Source: Apoderus coryli
Lineage: Eukaryota; Arthropoda; Insecta; Coleoptera; Attelabidae
Direction: 5' to 3'
Length of the DNA: 64,000 nt
Assembly (NCBI GenBank): GCA_911728435.2
Contig: OU452204.1
Location: 16,492,001 to 16,556,000, forward strand
Part shown: positions 34,604-45,850 of the stretch, one piece after another
How the letters are laid out: every line of letters starts with the position of its first letter
Numbering within the stretch: position 1 is the first letter of the stretch
Notes under the pieces: model-generated
Told to the model about the DNA's origin: nothing
Databases searched by the model: none
The model's input: only the letters and a program-made list of their open reading frames with translations
Translations under genes and position numbers: made by a program

Positions 34604-35482
34604 TTAAGATATAAAAACTAAAAAAAAATTATTTTTCTTAAATTTTCGAAAAAAAACAGGAGGTTTAATTTTTGTACCACTGCACATATTGCTGGTGGTA
34701 ACTTTGAAAACAACTTTTGTTTTTTCCGAGACAACGCGGAACGTTGCATACAGAACATATCCAGTCAGTACCAATTTGTTTTTGTGATGTGCTTTGTAAC
34801 CCCTTTTAATTGGCCTTTTTGGAAGATATTGCTTTATGCTATTCCTTCCTTTAAATTTGATAATAGACTCAATTGCAAGATCCTTGTTGGGAACCATACA
34901 TTTTTCAAAATTATCTAATAACGAATTTAAGACTGGCCTCACTTTGTAAAGCTATTCGTAGCCAGGTTCACCTTTTTTTAGCATCATGACATTGACACTT
35001 AGACGTAAACTTGAAAGGATCCAACTAAACTGCTTTACAGACATCAAAGAGGAAATATAGGAATCATGAAAGTCTGGAGCACTACTCCAGTGATGCCTGT
35101 AGCTGGGAAGACGTTTTAGTTCCTTCAACAAATTTATAGCCAAAAAAGTTTTGATTTCCTCTGTATTTGTAACTTTAGGCGCAGTGGCATTTTGTTGGCT
35201 ATACAAATTTGTTTGAAAAACAATGAACTCAATGATTTCATCGGTGAAAAAGAGCGGAGAAAGATTTCCTGGCGTTGGAGTGTCAATATTCTTCACAATA
35301 TCAGTAATTCCAGAATCAACAACAAAATCAACTGGTTTCTGGGGATATACCAGTGTTGACCAATCACGTCTATCGGTTGACTGAGACGAAGTTTGTAATT
35401 GAGTCTGCAAAACTGAAAGATGCAGATCATCTTCTGAGTCAACATCAGTGGTAGGTTCCATAAGAATCATGTTTTGTGACAA
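34604..35482 (-). pseudogene. piggyBac-type transposase, N-terminal and central part, inactivated
   Basis: PiggyBac transposases excise TTAA-flanked elements with a DDD catalytic triad. The minus strand encodes an acidic N-terminus (DVDSEDDLHLSVLQTQ), then FFTDEIIEFIVFQTNLYSQQ, TNTEEIKTFLAINLL, LPSYRHHWSSAPDFHDSYIS, and after one in-frame stop RPVLNSLLDNFEKCMVPNKD, LAIESIIKFKGRNSIKQYLP and KRPIKRGYKAHHKNKLVLTG. The segment usually reading 'DE.M..FKGR' is here IESIIKFKGR: the first catalytic Asp is missing, as if by a one-codon deletion. The remaining catalytic domain and Cys-rich C-terminus are gone. Flanking TTAA sites were not identified with confidence. Confidence 0.85.
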
Positions 35483-35584
35483 AATTTGTGGCTCTAGGAT
35501 CGGTCTATTTAGCCATGTTAGAGTTCACAACAGAAATCCCTGAGTTGGAGTAATTCCTACTCGTTAGCGAGTGAATGCTGATGG

Positions 35585-35720
35585 ATAATAATAATAAACG
35601 TCTTTGTTTGGCAAAGTCTAGCTCAGTGGTCATTCACACTTAACCCTTTTTAACAAAAATAAAATCAAACTAAATTATAAAGCAAAAATAAAAAATTACC
35701 CTAGAAAAAATAATAATAAC
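35585..35720 (-). mobile_element. LINE 3' tail, minus strand
   Basis: This matches the tail of the fragment at 3694-4066: the plus strand has TAATAATAATAAACGTCTTT, then GCAAAGTCTAGC and GGTCATTCACACTT. No coding part remains. Confidence 0.65.
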
Positions 35721-35744
35721 AAGAACAAAAATAATAATTGTTTA

Positions 35745-35850
35745 AAAGATTTTATTGGTTCATGGATCTTGCGTGAATGAAACTACTTTGTTTTTAATTG
35801 CCAACGTTTCGGAAACGTTTATTGGCTTCCTCAAGACTATTCAAGACAGC
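35745..35850 (-). mobile_element. Penelope-like 3' end remnant, minus strand
   Basis: On the minus strand TTGAGGAAGCCAATAAACG is followed by TTTCCGAAACGTTGGC and an A-rich stretch leading to AGTAGTTTCATTC. The GAAACGTTGG block matches the 3' end of the neighbouring plus-strand Penelope-like element (37926-37935). The stem between the two conserved boxes is decayed. Confidence 0.45.
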
Positions 35851-36319
35851 ATAATATATCTAAAAAATGCTTAAATATGAGATTTTGATGTTGGGTAGTA
35901 GCATACTTATTTTCAGTCAAAAACCCTCACAATCGTTTTTGCGTCCATTGTGAAATTAGTAAATAATTAGAAAAATAATAATAACAATAACAAGTGTAGT
36001 ATTACAAATTCGTAAATAATCAACAATAACCGAATAAACCAAAACTTATAACGCACATTCGTAATAAAAACATACAGCGAGTTCCCGAAAGCATTTAAAA
36101 ATAACCCTAAGAACAGAGATGTCTCCATAACTAAAACCATAAATAAATATAATAATATTTAAAGTTAGTAACTAACAATGTAGAAAAAGAAAAAAATTAA
36201 CATACTTACGCATAAGGGATAACTTATATTACAAAAAAAAAGATCAAAAAAGAAAAACTATTTAATTAGTTCTACAGGCAAATTAATTTATAAATTATAT
36301 TACCATTTTAAATAAATTC

Positions 36320-37550
36320 ATAAAAGACTGGGAGGAAAAAGGTTACATCTCTCCGATTCTGGCAAAAAAATTAGTAACGCACAACTCCTTACCACCAAAG
36401 TTGTATGGCTTGCCAAAATTACACAAGACCGGCGTGCCATTGAGACCTATCGTATAGTGCACACAAGCTCCGACAAAGCCACTAGCAGACTTCTTAAAAA
36501 ATATTTTCCAAAATATAATTAACTTACTACATAAAAGATTCGTGGGATTTCAAAAAGAAAATAAACGATATAAACGTACCGAATCAACACGTCCTCATAT
36601 CGCTAGATGTTGTGCCCTTATATACAAATATCCCCATAGACCTTGCTCTCCAAATAATCGAGAAAAAATGGAATGAAATAAAAAAACATACAGACATTCC
36701 TCTCTCTGAATTTAAAAAGGCAATAGAGTTTACCTTATCCACCACTTATTTTCAATTTGAAAACGAACTTTACAAACAGGTTGATGGTGTTGCTATGGGT
36801 GCTTCCATATCGAGCGTTGTAGCGCAAATTGTGATGGAGGATTTAGAGAGCACTGTTATCCAGTCACTCCACTCCAGGCCGGTGTTCTTTTTCAGATACG
36901 TGGATGATTGTATTGCTTTGATCCCCGAGCAAGACATCAATAACACACTAAACGTATTCAATTCCTATCATCCAAAATTGCAATTCACAATAGAAGTTGA
37001 AAACAACAACCAAATAAATTTTCTCGATACCACTGTTATTAGAACAAATAATAAAATTCGAACGATGTGGTACACCAAACCGACTATTTGCAAACAGTAA
37101 TAATAATTATGTGTCGCTCCCTTATGTTAAAGGATTATCAGAAAGTTTAAAAAATAGATTAAAAAAACATAACATCACTGTCTGCCACAAAAATAATAAT
37201 ACTCTAAAATCAAAACTATACACTAAACTAAAATCTAAAACTCCAAAAATTAAAAATACCCAGGTTGTGTATGAAATACAGGAAGGAGTATACATTGGCC
37301 AAACAAAACAATATCTCGAGAAGCGTCTTGGAAATCATAGAACTCCTAACACCGGTAAAACAGCTCTTACAAAACACATTGAATCTTATAACCATGAATT
37401 TGATTTTGAGGCCACTTCAATTTTAGTAAAGGAGGCCAATAACAAAAAGAGGGAAATGCTGGAGATGATTCACATAAAAAAGAATGAACATAATATCAAT
37501 GACAGAACAGACATTCAATTCCTAAATCAGATCTATAATAACATCATATA
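36320..37550 (+). pseudogene. Penelope-like element 2: reverse transcriptase and GIY-YIG endonuclease, broken
   Basis: In order: PPKLYGLPKLHKTGVPLRPI (36396-36456), an out-of-frame stretch, then PLYTNIPIDLALQIIEKKW (motif A region; motif A Asp in the preceding codons), YKQVDGVAMGASISSVVAQI (motif B), FFRYVDDCIALIP (motif C, catalytic YVDD kept) and NFLDTTVIR. A stop at 37098 separates the second frame, 37111-37551, with QVVYEIQEGVYIGQTKQYLE and KRLGNH, the GIY-YIG nuclease core, followed by conserved His/Glu stretches. The Cys-x2-Cys usually lying between 'VY.I.C' and 'YIGQT' is absent (IQEGV instead), so the nuclease has lost its zinc knuckle-like insert. The 5' part is missing. It is more closely related to the element at 55230 than to that at 9785. 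Confidence 0.9.
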
Positions 37551-37960
37551 AAACTATAAATAATAACAAAAATTGCTGAACACCCCTCGTTTTCTATGTA
37601 AAAAAAATTTTTAATCATTTTATCACACATTAGTTTTGCCATTTAAAATTTTGTTCAGATCCTACCAAAAATTTATTGTCAGATTGTAGAACAAGGTCGT
37701 GTATACGTACTTAAAAACAAAAATGTAATAATAAAAAAAAGGAAAAAGAAATGTTTGTAAATTGGAAAAAAAAGGTAATGTAATTTTTTGTATTTGTTTG
37801 TGTTAACGTAATGGTTTATACATCTATGTAATTACATGTATTGTTATATTTTTAAGTGTCTTATGTTACTGATTGTAGACTAAATAATTTCAGAATTTCT
37901 TGAAAAAGACTAGCCGAGTCTAGTCGAAACGTTGGAGAAAAAAAAATGACATGAAACCAT
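37551..37960 (+). mobile_element. 3' terminal region of Penelope-like element 2
   Basis: Non-coding sequence after the endonuclease stop, ending in the hairpin motif at 37900-37930 and an A-rich stretch. Confidence 0.5.
37900..37930 (+). ncRNA. Hammerhead-core-like hairpin, Penelope element 2
   Basis: TTGAAAA, spacer A, six-base-pair stem GACTAG / CTAGTC with loop CCGAGT, then GAAAC and GTTGG. The architecture is as at 12240, but the first box departs from CUGANGA (G8 changed to A), so a catalytic core is unlikely in this copy. Confidence 0.4.
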
Positions 37961-38649
37961 TAAAAAAATAGTTTCAAAAAAAATATTCTTTTTTTTTAAT
38001 TTGTGAACCTCATCCCAAAAAAAGCAAAAAAAAAAGAAGGAATTGAAGATCAAGGTTCAAGAATAATAAATAAGAAAAATTTTAAATAATATAATTTCCT
38101 TGAAATATGTGACTATTCAATTTTTATGTAAGTAAATTTTACAGGATTGTAATATATGTAGGTATATGAATACATTGTTGTTCTCTCAGAAAAGAATACA
38201 ATTAAGATTAATATTTAAAGCTTTCTATACATTTAAAAGTAACAGAGACTTAGCAGCTTTTTAAATAATTCTTTGCGTTTTAGCGAGGTAGTGTCAATAA
38301 TAATAATAATAATATACCAAAAGGAAAATATCAAAATTATATGTTTTTATCAGAACCCATTAAAAAATTGCATTGTTATCTGACTATAAATGTTATTTAT
38401 TAGCGATGGTTTAATGCATCTAACTGTTTAGGAAATTATTATTCACTGAGCGAGAAATGGTAGGATTGGTGTTTAAATTTCAGGAATATATTAAAAATTT
38501 TGCTATCAACACTTTTAACTCGAGAATGTTATAATTGTACGTTTCACATATTTATGCAATGACAAAAGAATAAGTTTCTTTAACCCCTCTAACTCAGAGG
38601 CAAAATAATCGTTGGATTTAGATTCAAAGAATATTGTAAATAAATTATT
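37961..38649. other. No gene recognised
   Basis: AT-rich; an AAT array near 38297-38315 may be a worn LINE tail. Confidence 0.45.
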
Positions 38650-41325
38650 GAAAAATAGCTCACATGTTAGGAACGTCAGTTGATGCAGACGAATATTTGA
38701 ATGCATTATATACCAATGGTTTTAAGTCATTAATTAATAAATATACACGAGTGGAACAAAATTCTAAATCCTGCATAGACTATATCTTCCTTAGAAATAA
38801 TAATAATCAAATTCAAAATTTGATACTCAAAAGTAAGTGATCATTATCCAACTTTGTTACGTTTAAAACTGGACTTCCTGTAAACAACAAAAGCTGTACA
38901 AACTCTAACCAATTCAAATTATTTGTAGACTACAATAAATTAGAGAGGTAAATGTCTCAAGAAAAGTTTGAACTGGTTTACGAAAATGATGACCCTGATA
39001 CAGCTCAAAACAATTTTATTGACATAATAAACACGCACGTAAAGACTTCAACAAATACAGTTACCATTAAAAATAAAACTAAAAAGAAGCCATGGATCAC
39101 CTAAGGTATACTTAAATCAATTGCCAAAGAGATATTCTATACAAAAAATATAGAAATAAACTTATAAACTTAACAAATAAGCTTAAAAGTGAACACTACA
39201 CAAACATTATTGAAAACAACAAAAATAATAGTAAAAAACTATGGCAAACACTAAATGAGTATACAAATACTAAATATAAAACCACTAATAACATTAATGA
39301 AGTCCTTGATAGCAACGGTAAACAGGAAACAGATATGAACACGATCGTTAACATATTCAATAACCATTATGCAACGATCGGAGAAAAAATGGCTAACGAT
39401 ATAATTAAGAACCATCTAAATCCTAAAAGACAATCTCACAATTTTCATAACTCAATCTTCCTTAAACCTGTAGATGAAATAGAAATATCAAATATTATTC
39501 GAACTTTAAAAAACGACTCTTCTCCAGGCTTCGATAAAATTTCAAATTGCTTTCTGAAAAAAATTAGTCAATATATATGTAAACCTTTAACCTATATTAT
39601 AAACCTATCATTTATTACAGGAAAATGCCCTAACCACTATAAAGTGGCTACTATTACACCAATTTTAAAAAAGGGAAACAAAAACGAAGTTGCTAATTAC
39701 AGACCAATAAGTCTCATCTTCAACATTGCGAAAATTTTTGAAAATGCTCTAAAACCAGACTAGTTACATTCTTTGAAAAATACAAACTTATTTCAAATTT
39801 TTGGTATCGAATATATCCAACGCTTTAGATAATAGTAAACCTTGTGCAGCTGTTTTTATATTTAGCAAAGGCTTTTGACACCGTTAGCCACTCAATCAAA
39901 AATTATTTACAGGATAGACAACAATTTGTGGAAATTAATAGTTATCGAAGCGAGCCAAGAGCTATAACTTATGGGATCCCACAAGGAACAGTTCTTGGTC
40001 CTATCCTTTTTTTAGTATATTAATTAATGAATTACTTTCCATGGACGTTTCGGGAAAAATTATGTCTTTCGCCGACGACTCGGTGTTGTTCGTGGAAGGA
40101 AACATTTGGGAAGAGGTAGAAAACTCTATTTGTAATGATTTGAGGAAGATGGTTTGTTGGTTTGATGAAAATTTACTCACAATAAATTTGCAAAAAACTG
40201 AATACCTACCTTTTTCAAACTACAGCGATCTCTTACCAACGAATCACCCACTCCAGATAAATTTTCCGTTCAGGAACTGCACATGGTCACTAGTGAGTAC
40301 AGATAAAGTAAAATATTTGGGTATTATAATGGATAATAATCTAAAATGGGACCACCACATCCAATATATTGTAAAAAAAATTAGGTCACTAGTATACTTA
40401 TTTCAACAAATGAGTAAAATTATAAACAAACAAAAACTCGTTTCAGTATATTATGAACTGATACACACTTTAATTTCCTACGGAATTATTGGTTGGGGTG
40501 CAGCGTATACAACAACTATTCATCCATTAAACATAATTCAAAAGAGAGTCCTAAAAATAATTTTCAAACTAAATAAGACATATCCATCCAAACTTCTATA
40601 TACTGAAAATCGAATTCTTAATATCAAAAACATATTCTACAAATACTCACTCTTGCACTTAATTAAAAGTAATGAATTAAGAAATCTACGGACACATGAA
40701 CACAATACAAGGTTTCGACTGAATGAAAACGTAGTACTTCCTAAAACACAACTGACAATTGGACAAAGAAGTTTTAGGTATATTGGACAAAAACTATACA
40801 ACAATATTAGTACGGAGATTAAAACACAAACTAAAGTAGGGAGTTTCAAAAGCAAATTATCAAATTGGCTTATTGAAAATGACCCAGTATATTAAGAAAT
40901 GCTATAGGAGAAAAAAAATACTGCAGTTTCGCTCTCCACTTCTTCACTTGTTTATTTATCTACTATTAGTAGTTTACCTATTTAGTTCCTGGCTTGGCCA
41001 TGTATGTAATATTATATAAGTAAGGGTGTTTGTTTATGTGTTAACTAATTGCTGTTTTTTTCTTTTTTCTTTGTTTATTTTGCTTTATCGTTGTCTTTAT
41101 AGGGATGAAAGTATAAACTATTGCTCGAACTATTTGAGAATGGCTGACAAGCTTTTAGCTTAGTAATTCTCAAATAGTAGAAAGGGTTTAGTTAAGTATG
41201 TTTTATTATGTTGGGAATTTCTACTATATATTCATTTTAAGCTGCATATTCTTGTGAAATTGAAATTTGTACTGCAATTTCTTAAATAAATGTATATTTA
41301 TTTATTTATAATTTATTTATTTAGA
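38650..41325 (+). mobile_element. LINE with endonuclease remnant, RT and 3' tail, broken
   Basis: An apurinic-endonuclease C-terminus is visible at 38670-38800 (GFKSLINKYTRVEQNSKSCI, then DYIF). Frame 39335-39763 carries the region before the RT palm (SSPGFDKISNCFLKK, NYRPISLIFNIAKIFENAL). Between 39855 and 40020 come LAKAFDTVSHSI (motif A, but YLDLSKAFD reduced), then directly QDRQQFVEINSYRSEPRAIT and YGIPQGTVLGPILFLVY (motif B). Frame 40041-40895 has MSFADDSVLF (motif C) and a complete thumb/C-terminal domain ending WLIENDPVY. Motif A and B are closer than normal, so an internal deletion is present. The 3' end is AATAAATGTATATTTATTTA (41283-41325). Confidence 0.88.
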
Positions 41326-42249
41326 GATTTATTATTACTATTATCCACCATACCTTCAGCAGCTATGGAAGTACTCCTGGAGCTTGTGTGAACCACTACA
41401 TAAAAGAGAAATCTCAAGTAATTCAAAGTAATTAATTCGCAAAAAAGCACCCCTTTAAACATAAATATGACGTGAGCAACCTGCATTCCGAAAATCATCT
41501 TGCTCATCAAATACTGCTCGTCAGATAAGTTATAATCAAGGCTATTAGTAAAAATATGTTCTCACGGAACCAATTCAATAAATATACAGATTATTTCATC
41601 AATTATTTACCTCACCTATAATAAACAAACATCATCAACAACAAATTATAAATGTTATCGACAATAAACCAACACAAAAAAAAAATACTAATCACACACT
41701 GAGCAGAGACATATCAGACAGAAGTGATATGTTGTGGTAAATCTAATCGTCGCAACAATAATTTTCTTGCATATACACGGTCGAGTCGGGTATATATGGT
41801 GATATAAATGTGGGGAATCCGACCACAAAAATAGTTAAAGACTCTGAAAGAGATTTGAGGAATTCCGCCTGTATCTATTTATCAAGTGGTACAACATAAG
41901 TATATCTACGTGTACAGAAAGTTAAATTAGATCCATCGTTAATTTATATTATCAAAGCATTGTGTGGAAGAGTGTTTCGAAGACATATGTCATACTTATC
42001 GTGATGATAGAATCGGTATTTAGAAACGTTTTTCTGCTGATTAGCAGTTTTTTGTTCTGGTCGGGATGCGATTAATTAGAGACAAATTACGGTGGGAAGA
42101 TTTCTATATTGGAGATTGAAATGGGCAGTCTAAACATCCTATTACCTAGACTTAATGATATCACAGAACCCGAAAGCATATGTATAGTTCACTAACAACA
42201 TCGCAACTATGATTCCTTATGATTCGTTTCAACTTATTTTTCTACTGCA
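41326..42249. other. No gene recognised
   Basis: AT-rich, only short random frames. Confidence 0.5.
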
Positions 42250-43179
42250 GTCAAAAGTCGTTACTCAAACATGCATGTTTTGTGACTTTAGCAAAGCATT
42301 CGACTGCGTGAATCATGATATTCTCCTTGGCAAGCTTTTTAGGTATGGCTTCCGATGTGTCTCTTTGCATTGGTTCAGATCATTCCTAACGAATAGAAAG
42401 CAGATTGTTGGGTCGATGGGTATTTACTCTGACGAATGCCTCATACCCCATGGAGTTCCACAGGGCTCTGTCCTTGGTCCCGTTTTATTCCTAATCTACA
42501 TAAACGACATTTCATCTCTTGCAATAAGAGGTCAATTCATAGTATTTGCTGACGATACTACTATTCTATGGTCTCATAAAGACCCTGCTTCATTGACAAC
42601 AATAGTAACAGGGAACCTGGTGGTGATTAAGAGGTGGTGTGACTCAAACCTTCTGTCCCTAAATGTAAGCAAAACCAAATTAATATGCTTTAAGTATTTG
42701 TGTCCAGAGCAGATGGGTATTCGGGATGAACCATTGGAGATTAGTGACTCTAACAAATTTCTTGGACTAGTGATAGACAATAAGTTAAAATTTCATGACC
42801 ATATATTGGCCTTAAGACAGAAACTAGCCAGAGGGTGTTACGCCGTTAGAGTTATAGCCAATGAACTTGGAGTGGAAACTGCAAGGCTAGCATATTTTTG
42901 TCTTGTGGAGAGTCATCTGCGTTATGGGATTGCTTTCTGGGGATGCTGCAGTCAGTATCTGTTCAGCTCTGTGTTTGTTTTGCAGAAGATAGCAATAAGA
43001 TTTGTTTGTCGAAAAACTAACAGAGACATTTGTAGGCCTCTGTTTAAGACTTCAAGGATATTACCAATATCCTCTATAGAGCTGTCAGTTGCCAGATTGC
43101 AACACCAGGGTTGCCAAATCCCGAAATATAAAAGGAAACCCTCGTATTTTGTTGCTAACTGAATAAAGATTATTATTAA
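42250..43179 (+). mobile_element. Truncated LINE: RT palm and thumb
   Basis: Open frame 42209-43162 starts within motif A (MFCDFSKAFDCVNHDILLGK), with PHGVPQGSVLGPVLFLIYIN (motif B) and FIVFADDTTILW (motif C, both Asp kept). The thumb has NKFLGLVIDNKLKFHDHI and SHLRYGIAFWG. It ends at KYKRKPSYFVAN, then GAATAAAG followed by TTA repeats (43161-43178). Compared with 46895, where the same nucleotides lead into a longer C-terminus, the last coding part has been deleted up to the tail. The 5' half, including the endonuclease, is missing. Confidence 0.88.
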
Positions 43180-43780
43180 ATATTTGCCCATACCTTTGCA
43201 TTATTTAGAGACTGATCACAGCCTTAAAGGTCTAAAATGATGTAAAATGAGCTTTTAAAAATAGAAAACAACATGAACAATGAGATGAAATCGCACATTT
43301 AAGATAAAAGCTCCACAAAGTCTTGAAGCCACAACTATAGATCAATGATATTCAAGAAAAAACAATTCACTAATATTTTATAATTCATTAGATACAGCTG
43401 AGAGTAAGTATAAAGGATAATAAGTATATACCGTTTGTTATACGTAAAAGACAAAGCTCATAATAATAATGCTCTTAAATTTTAATTAAAGAGTGAATAA
43501 ATAAAATAAAAAAGAAGAACAGTTACCGTTTTGTATAATGCCAATAATGCGGTACAGAAATATAAATAAATAATAGTGTTACGTGTGGCAGAGTTTGATC
43601 TCGATTCTATAATCGTGATAGTAGAATTATATGTATTTTTCTGTAATAAAATATGTTTATAGCCTTACGCGACTATTCCCTGTTCATTTCAAATTAATTT
43701 CAATTATTTCTTTTATTCATTTTGTTGCGTACAGTCATTTATTCAAATTAATATTTGGCTTGCTTATTTTTTATCTTTTT
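43180..43780. other. No gene recognised
   Basis: AT-rich spacer. Confidence 0.5.
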
Positions 43781-44262
43781 AATAATAATAATTAACAATT
43801 AAGCAAGAATATTATAAATACATAACATAATAATGTTCAACCCCAAAATTCATAACTTTAGAACCAAATTTCTAATACGTCCGACCAATAACTGCACTCC
43901 TTAGACATGCCTTTTACTACAATTAAAGTTTACTACTTTCCAGAGGAGGCGGAGGGAAAATAAGTCCGCGAAAACGTAAGTTCAACATCAGTCCTATATT
44001 TAGTTTTATTGGAGAGGTATGGAGGACCATGGATATTTATTATATTATGAAATACAACTAGCGAATGTAGCTTTCTTCGTTCTTGCATGCTTAGCCACAT
44101 AACTGCCCCCAATTTGTGCGAAACGAGCTCAAATTTTCTGATTCCATATACGAATCTAAAGCACGATATCTTCTATTGAATTCTATCTTTATCAGAACAA
44201 TCTAGGCACGATCCATACACAACATCACAGAAGTTAAAGTAGCTTAGGACTAAACTTTAAAC
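43781..44262 (-). mobile_element. LINE 3' end fragment, minus strand
   Basis: Minus-strand translation gives LSYFNFCDVVYGSCL, a stop, FVYGIRKFELVSHKLGAVMW and LSMQERRK. This matches, residue by residue, the segment LSNFNYCDIVYGPCL ... GYGIRKYDPISHKLVSAKWL of the LINE at 30756-31620. The plus-strand AATAATAATAATT at 43781 is the TTA-repeat tail. Confidence 0.7.
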
Positions 44263-44264
44263 TT

Positions 44265-44645
44265 GAGTTATTTACTTTGATATTCAGTTGCAACTCCAAC
44301 AGGCGCCTGTTTTACCAAAGACAAGAACGTCAGACTTAGGGACATAAGACAGTGCTTTTGAGGGAGCTCCACAATTCTGTTAATATCCTCGTTAATATCT
44401 TGATTAGCTGGATAATAGTCATCATAAGTAAAGTTGTAGTAAATTGGCCGGTCATCCGCATATATACGCTCCTTGCAATGCTCTAGACTTGACCCTAAAT
44501 AGCATGTGTAACTGTTAAACAATAAAGGTGAAAGTCTTTCCTTTGAAGATTCCACATTGAACAAATTGAAATCTGTTTTGCAAATAGCTGTGAAAGAATC
44601 TGATTGACTGTTCAGAAAACCCAACAACTTTCAAAACGAATAGAA
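44265..44645 (-). mobile_element. LINE reverse transcriptase fragment, minus strand
   Basis: The minus-strand frame from 44627 contains LSPLLFNSYTCYLGSSLEHC (end of motif B), KERIYADDRPIYYNF (motif C, YADD kept), then INEDINRIVELPQKHCLMSL. This is a third LINE family judged by these residues. Only about 120 codons remain. Confidence 0.75.
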
Positions 44646-44702
44646 GCGTCTCATGTTGGAAATTTTAATCACATTGCCTGCCGATCACCACTGATGACTT
44701 GT

Positions 44703-45201
44703 TCAATCAATCAATATTTATTTATTTAGTATCACATACTATTACAATACATTTTCTACACAAATCTTAAAAACTAGCTTTAAGGTGGTTTCGTTAATAA
44801 ATTTATCGCACTGTGATCTCGAACCAAAAATCATATACTTAGTTTTGTCTTTGTTTAACTTAAGCTTATTGTAACATAACCATTTATAAAAAAACACCCA
44901 ATTCCTGATTCAAAATTTGTACAGTCTCGGAGTAATTCTTACCCGAGACAGACACCAGCATATTGTCAGCGTATAAACTCACAAACGCTTTCTTCAAGAA
45001 CAAATTTACGTCGTTGACATATATAAGGAATAACAGAGGACCGAGAACGCTTCCCTGTGGCACACCAATATCGCTCCTACAGCTCCCACAAACATACTGT
45101 AAAGCAGTTTCACATGAGTGATTACTTCTAAAGCCCGATTGTTGATTCACGAAACAGCTCCTCTGATGAAAGCATGGTAGTGTGAAACAAATTTCTAACA
45201 T
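44703..45201 (-). mobile_element. LINE RT fragment, minus strand, catalytic motif damaged
   Basis: The frame from 45201 has NQQSGFRSNHSCETALQYV, then a deletion and RSDIGVPQGSVLGPLLFLIY (motif B), then FVSLYADNMLVSVSG. The motif C Y-A-D-D is Y-A-D-N, a loss of a catalytic aspartate. After a frame change KWLCYNKLKLNKDKTKYMIF follows. The minus-strand 3' end is CTAAATAAATAAATATTGATTGATTG, a different tail type. Confidence 0.8.
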
Positions 45202-45251
45202 AACCTAAAGTCTGGACCGTTGTAAATGCTAACTTTTTTAACCTTTTTAGC

Positions 45252-45280
45252 CTGATGAGGCAATTAAATATTGCGAAACG
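45252..45280 (+). ncRNA. Hammerhead-core-like hairpin (solo Penelope end)
   Basis: CTGATGA (45252-45258), one extra G, stem GCAAT, loop TAAAT, stem ATTGC, then GAAAC (45275-45279) and G. Both conserved boxes match the hammerhead core exactly; the extra base before the stem is the one deviation. No Penelope protein lies next to it, so this is a solo end. Confidence 0.5.
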
Positions 45281-45639
45281 TGGCACAGCATTCTTATTGT
45301 AGTATATTTGTTTCTTAATTTTTTCTTTCAGAGCATGACTTCTACGTCTTAAGTCGCAACTTTGCCTAAAACTACTTGGAGACTCCAATAGTCGATGAAG
45401 CAAGGAACTTGAATGTTCCTATGCACAAAATAGAAATGGGGTTACCTCCGAACTTGCTACTTAAATCAAACCGAGCTTTTCAGCAAATTCAATATACAAT
45501 TATTGCTTTGCACGTGGCCTTGTTCAGAATGATCATAGAAAAATCGGTGAGAAAAAGAGGAAAGTAGGACAAAGTGAAATGATTTAGTTGCTTTTAGTCA
45601 GACAACTTCCACAGGCAACTCAACTTATAGAAACAATAC

Positions 45640-45850
45640 TTCTGAATAAATCCTGCTCCAAATTTATATTTGCTAACGTTTCGCTGATCATCCTTTCAGC
45701 TTCTTCAGAGCAAGTCTTCGTGACCGCGATTAAAGGAAAACTAAACGGTGCTTTTTTTGCCATAAGGTAGAGAAATCTCGATAGACACTGCTGCTTGCGT
45801 ACCACTTCCTTGGGTAGTGTGATAGACTTTAACTCCATTAAAACTCTCCC
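45640..45850 (-). mobile_element. Solo Penelope-like 3' end, minus strand
   Basis: Minus-strand sequence with the motif at 45676-45708 followed by GTTAGCAAATATAAATTTGG. Open frames on both strands here are unsupported. Confidence 0.4.
45676..45708 (-). ncRNA. Hammerhead-core-like hairpin, minus strand
   Basis: CTGAAGA (45708-45702), spacer A, stem GCTGA, 8-nt loop, stem TCAGC, then GAAACGTT. CTGAAGA fits the CUGANGA consensus. It has the same one-base spacer as the copies at 12240 and 45252. Confidence 0.5.
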
